This document shows, one piece after another, positions 6,232 to 7,018 of a stretch of DNA of 7,018 bases. Positions within the stretch are counted from its first letter, which is position 1; every line of letters begins with the position of its first letter. Position numbers and translations under genes: made by a program. The DNA lies in the NCBI GenBank assembly GCA_002309275.1, contig DBXL01000196.1:1-7018 (forward strand), written 5' to 3'. The notes beneath the pieces are model-generated. The model was not told the origin of the DNA. It did not search any database and saw only the letters and a program-made list of their open reading frames with translations. This stretch comes from Ruminococcaceae bacterium UBA1213 (lineage in GTDB: Bacteria > Bacillota > Clostridia > Oscillospirales > Acutalibacteraceae).

Positions 6232-6786
6232 TTAGTCGGTATTTTTGATGATTTTAACGGCAGTTTCCCATATAAATATTCCTACCAGAAGTATCACAAT
6301 AACCGTTATAATCAAGGGACGATTTTCTGGAGCTGTAATTATTTGGAAAACTCCACCTATTTTTGGTATCTTGAAACGCATAACTCCAACAACATTATCC
6401 CATGAAATACTGCCGTCATCCGTATTATTGGCATCACCTTTAGTAACAAATATGCGTTTTCCCGAATTTATATTTATAACACGATGAGTAGCAAGCGTCC
6501 CTTTTTCATTGATAACGAAAGTGATAACATCACCTTCCTTTATTGTTTCAGGTTCGGCAGACTGAACGAAAACCAACGTATTTACGGGAAGTACAGGTTC
6601 CATACTTCCTGTTTCCACATTAAGCATATTGAATCCAAAAAGTTTCAATCCTACTTGACCAACAGCAATAATTGCAAAAAAAGTAAAAAAGAATGAAAAT
6701 AGAAAATTTGAAATAAGTTCAAAAGTTTCAGTTTTTGATTTTATGATGTTGTTTTCATTAGAACTTTCGATATTCTTTTTATGCAT
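6232..6786 (-). CDS. sipW: SipW-like (ER-type) signal peptidase I
   Basis: Product of 184 residues from the ATG at 6784-6786, chosen because GGAG (6795-6798) lies eight bases upstream. A longer TTG-started version (to 6858) would put translation upstream of the likely promoter. An N-terminal membrane segment (about 26-50) precedes the catalytic box NVETGSMEPVL with nucleophile Ser61. The second box LATHRV has His101 where prokaryotic-type enzymes have Lys, the mark of ER-type/SipW peptidases. The third box TKGDANNTDDG contains Asp118 and Asp124. A second hydrophobic segment lies near the C-terminus (about 157-175), giving a two-helix topology with the active site outside. SipW enzymes cleave the special signal peptides of TasA-family proteins; four such substrates follow in the same operon. 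The symbol is used by family and context, not by a database match. Confidence 0.93.
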   Translation of the reverse strand: MHKKNIESSNENNIIKSKTETFELISNFLFSFFFTFFAIIAVGQVGLKLFGFNMLNVETGSMEPVLPVNTLVFVQSAEPETIKEGDVITFVINEKGTLATHRVININSGKRIFVTKGDANNTDDGSISWDNVVGVMRFKIPKIGGVFQIITAPENRPLIITVIVILLVGIFIWETAVKIIKNTD

Positions 6787-6829
6787 AATTTTATCTCCGT
6801 ATAAAAAATCATAAATCACAATAATCAAA

Positions 6830-6858
6830 GTTATATCATACTTTAATCTAAAAATCAA
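6830..6858 (-). promoter_or_regulatory. Main promoter of the signal peptidase/TasA-like operon
   Basis: On the minus strand, TTGATT (6853-6858) and TATAAC (6830-6835) are 17 bp apart, and the -10 is preceded by TGA, i.e. an extended TGn -10. Transcription would begin near 6823, leaving a leader of about 36 nt that contains the CGGAG ribosome site. No operator repeat is obvious around it. Confidence 0.65.
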
Positions 6859-6958
6859 TAGTTTAGTAGATTTATTTTATAAAAAACACATAAAAGTTTA
6901 CTTAAATGCAGCCTTATATCCAATAAAATCAGAGTAATAATTCTGCTTAAAAGGGTTA
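6859..6958. other. AT-rich region upstream of the operon promoter
   Basis: No coding frame with a ribosome site is visible. The stretch directly upstream of the -35 box is AT-rich with short A and T runs (for example TTTTATAAAAAA), compatible with an UP-element or bendable DNA, but no specific regulator site can be named. Confidence 0.4.
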
Positions 6959-6981
6959 GTATTATATACCCCTAAGCCCTA
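6959..6981. repeat. Dispersed intergenic repeat, copy 2
   Basis: The palindrome GTAT-TAT-ATAC (6959-6969) leads into the same core TATACCCCTAAGCCCTA (6965-6981) seen at 1611-1627, in the same orientation. The sequence after it (to the window end) is more GC-rich and loosely resembles what follows copy 1, so the unit may extend beyond the core and past the window edge. Confidence 0.6.
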
Positions 6982-7018
6982 AAAACGCCGTAGAACGCAA
7001 ATATGAGCGTCTGAGAGC

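Noticed and set aside
6211..6233. Hairpin AGGAAA/TTTCCT followed by TTTT on the plus strand, terminator-like
   Set aside because: The stem is only 6 bp with two G-C pairs and no plus-strand gene ends there; on the minus strand it lacks a T-run.
6787..6858. Upstream extension of the signal peptidase to a TTG start (208 residues)
   Set aside because: It has no ribosome binding site and overlaps the probable promoter, while the internal ATG at 6784-6786 has GGAG at good spacing and gives a normal SipW-like length.

Overview
The window looks like a chromosomal segment of a low-GC, Gram-positive gut-type Clostridia, most likely in or near Ruminococcus/Oscillospiraceae. The reasons are AT-rich DNA, strong GGAGG-type ribosome binding sites, a SipW/TasA-type export locus, an XPXTG cell-wall sorting signal and an AAA/DUF4143 ATPase. 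The genus is inference.

Layout: positions 1-75 hold the last 25 codons of a rightward gene. A near-consensus promoter (145-172) then drives a monocistronic AAA_14/DUF4143 ATPase (205-1524, +). Positions 1525-1814 carry no gene. They hold a copy of a dispersed repeat (1601-1627) and a strong hairpin terminator (1717-1746) that ends the leftward operon.

The rest of the window is one leftward operon of five genes, read from about 6823 down to 1815: (1) an ER/SipW-type signal peptidase I with a Ser-His pair (6232-6786); (2) a TasA/camelysin-like secreted protein, the probable fibre subunit (5413-6054); (3) a 145-residue protein with a TasA-class signal peptide, seven hexapeptide repeats and a C-terminal TPTTG sorting signal (4947-5384); (4) and (5) two proteins of about 500 residues (3432-4940 and 1815-3329). 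Their first ~196 residues, a SipW-type signal peptide plus a TasA-like domain, are nearly identical, while their C-terminal halves are different beta-helix-like domains.

Proposed logic (inference): the dedicated signal peptidase matures all four exported proteins. The TasA-like protein polymerises, the small XPXTG protein tethers the polymer to peptidoglycan, and the two modular proteins enter the polymer through their shared TasA-like domain and display alternative beta-helix heads. No sortase is encoded in the window, so a housekeeping sortase elsewhere would be needed. A second copy of the dispersed repeat (6959-6981) lies just beyond the operon promoter, so the operon sits between two direct copies of the same 17-bp core.
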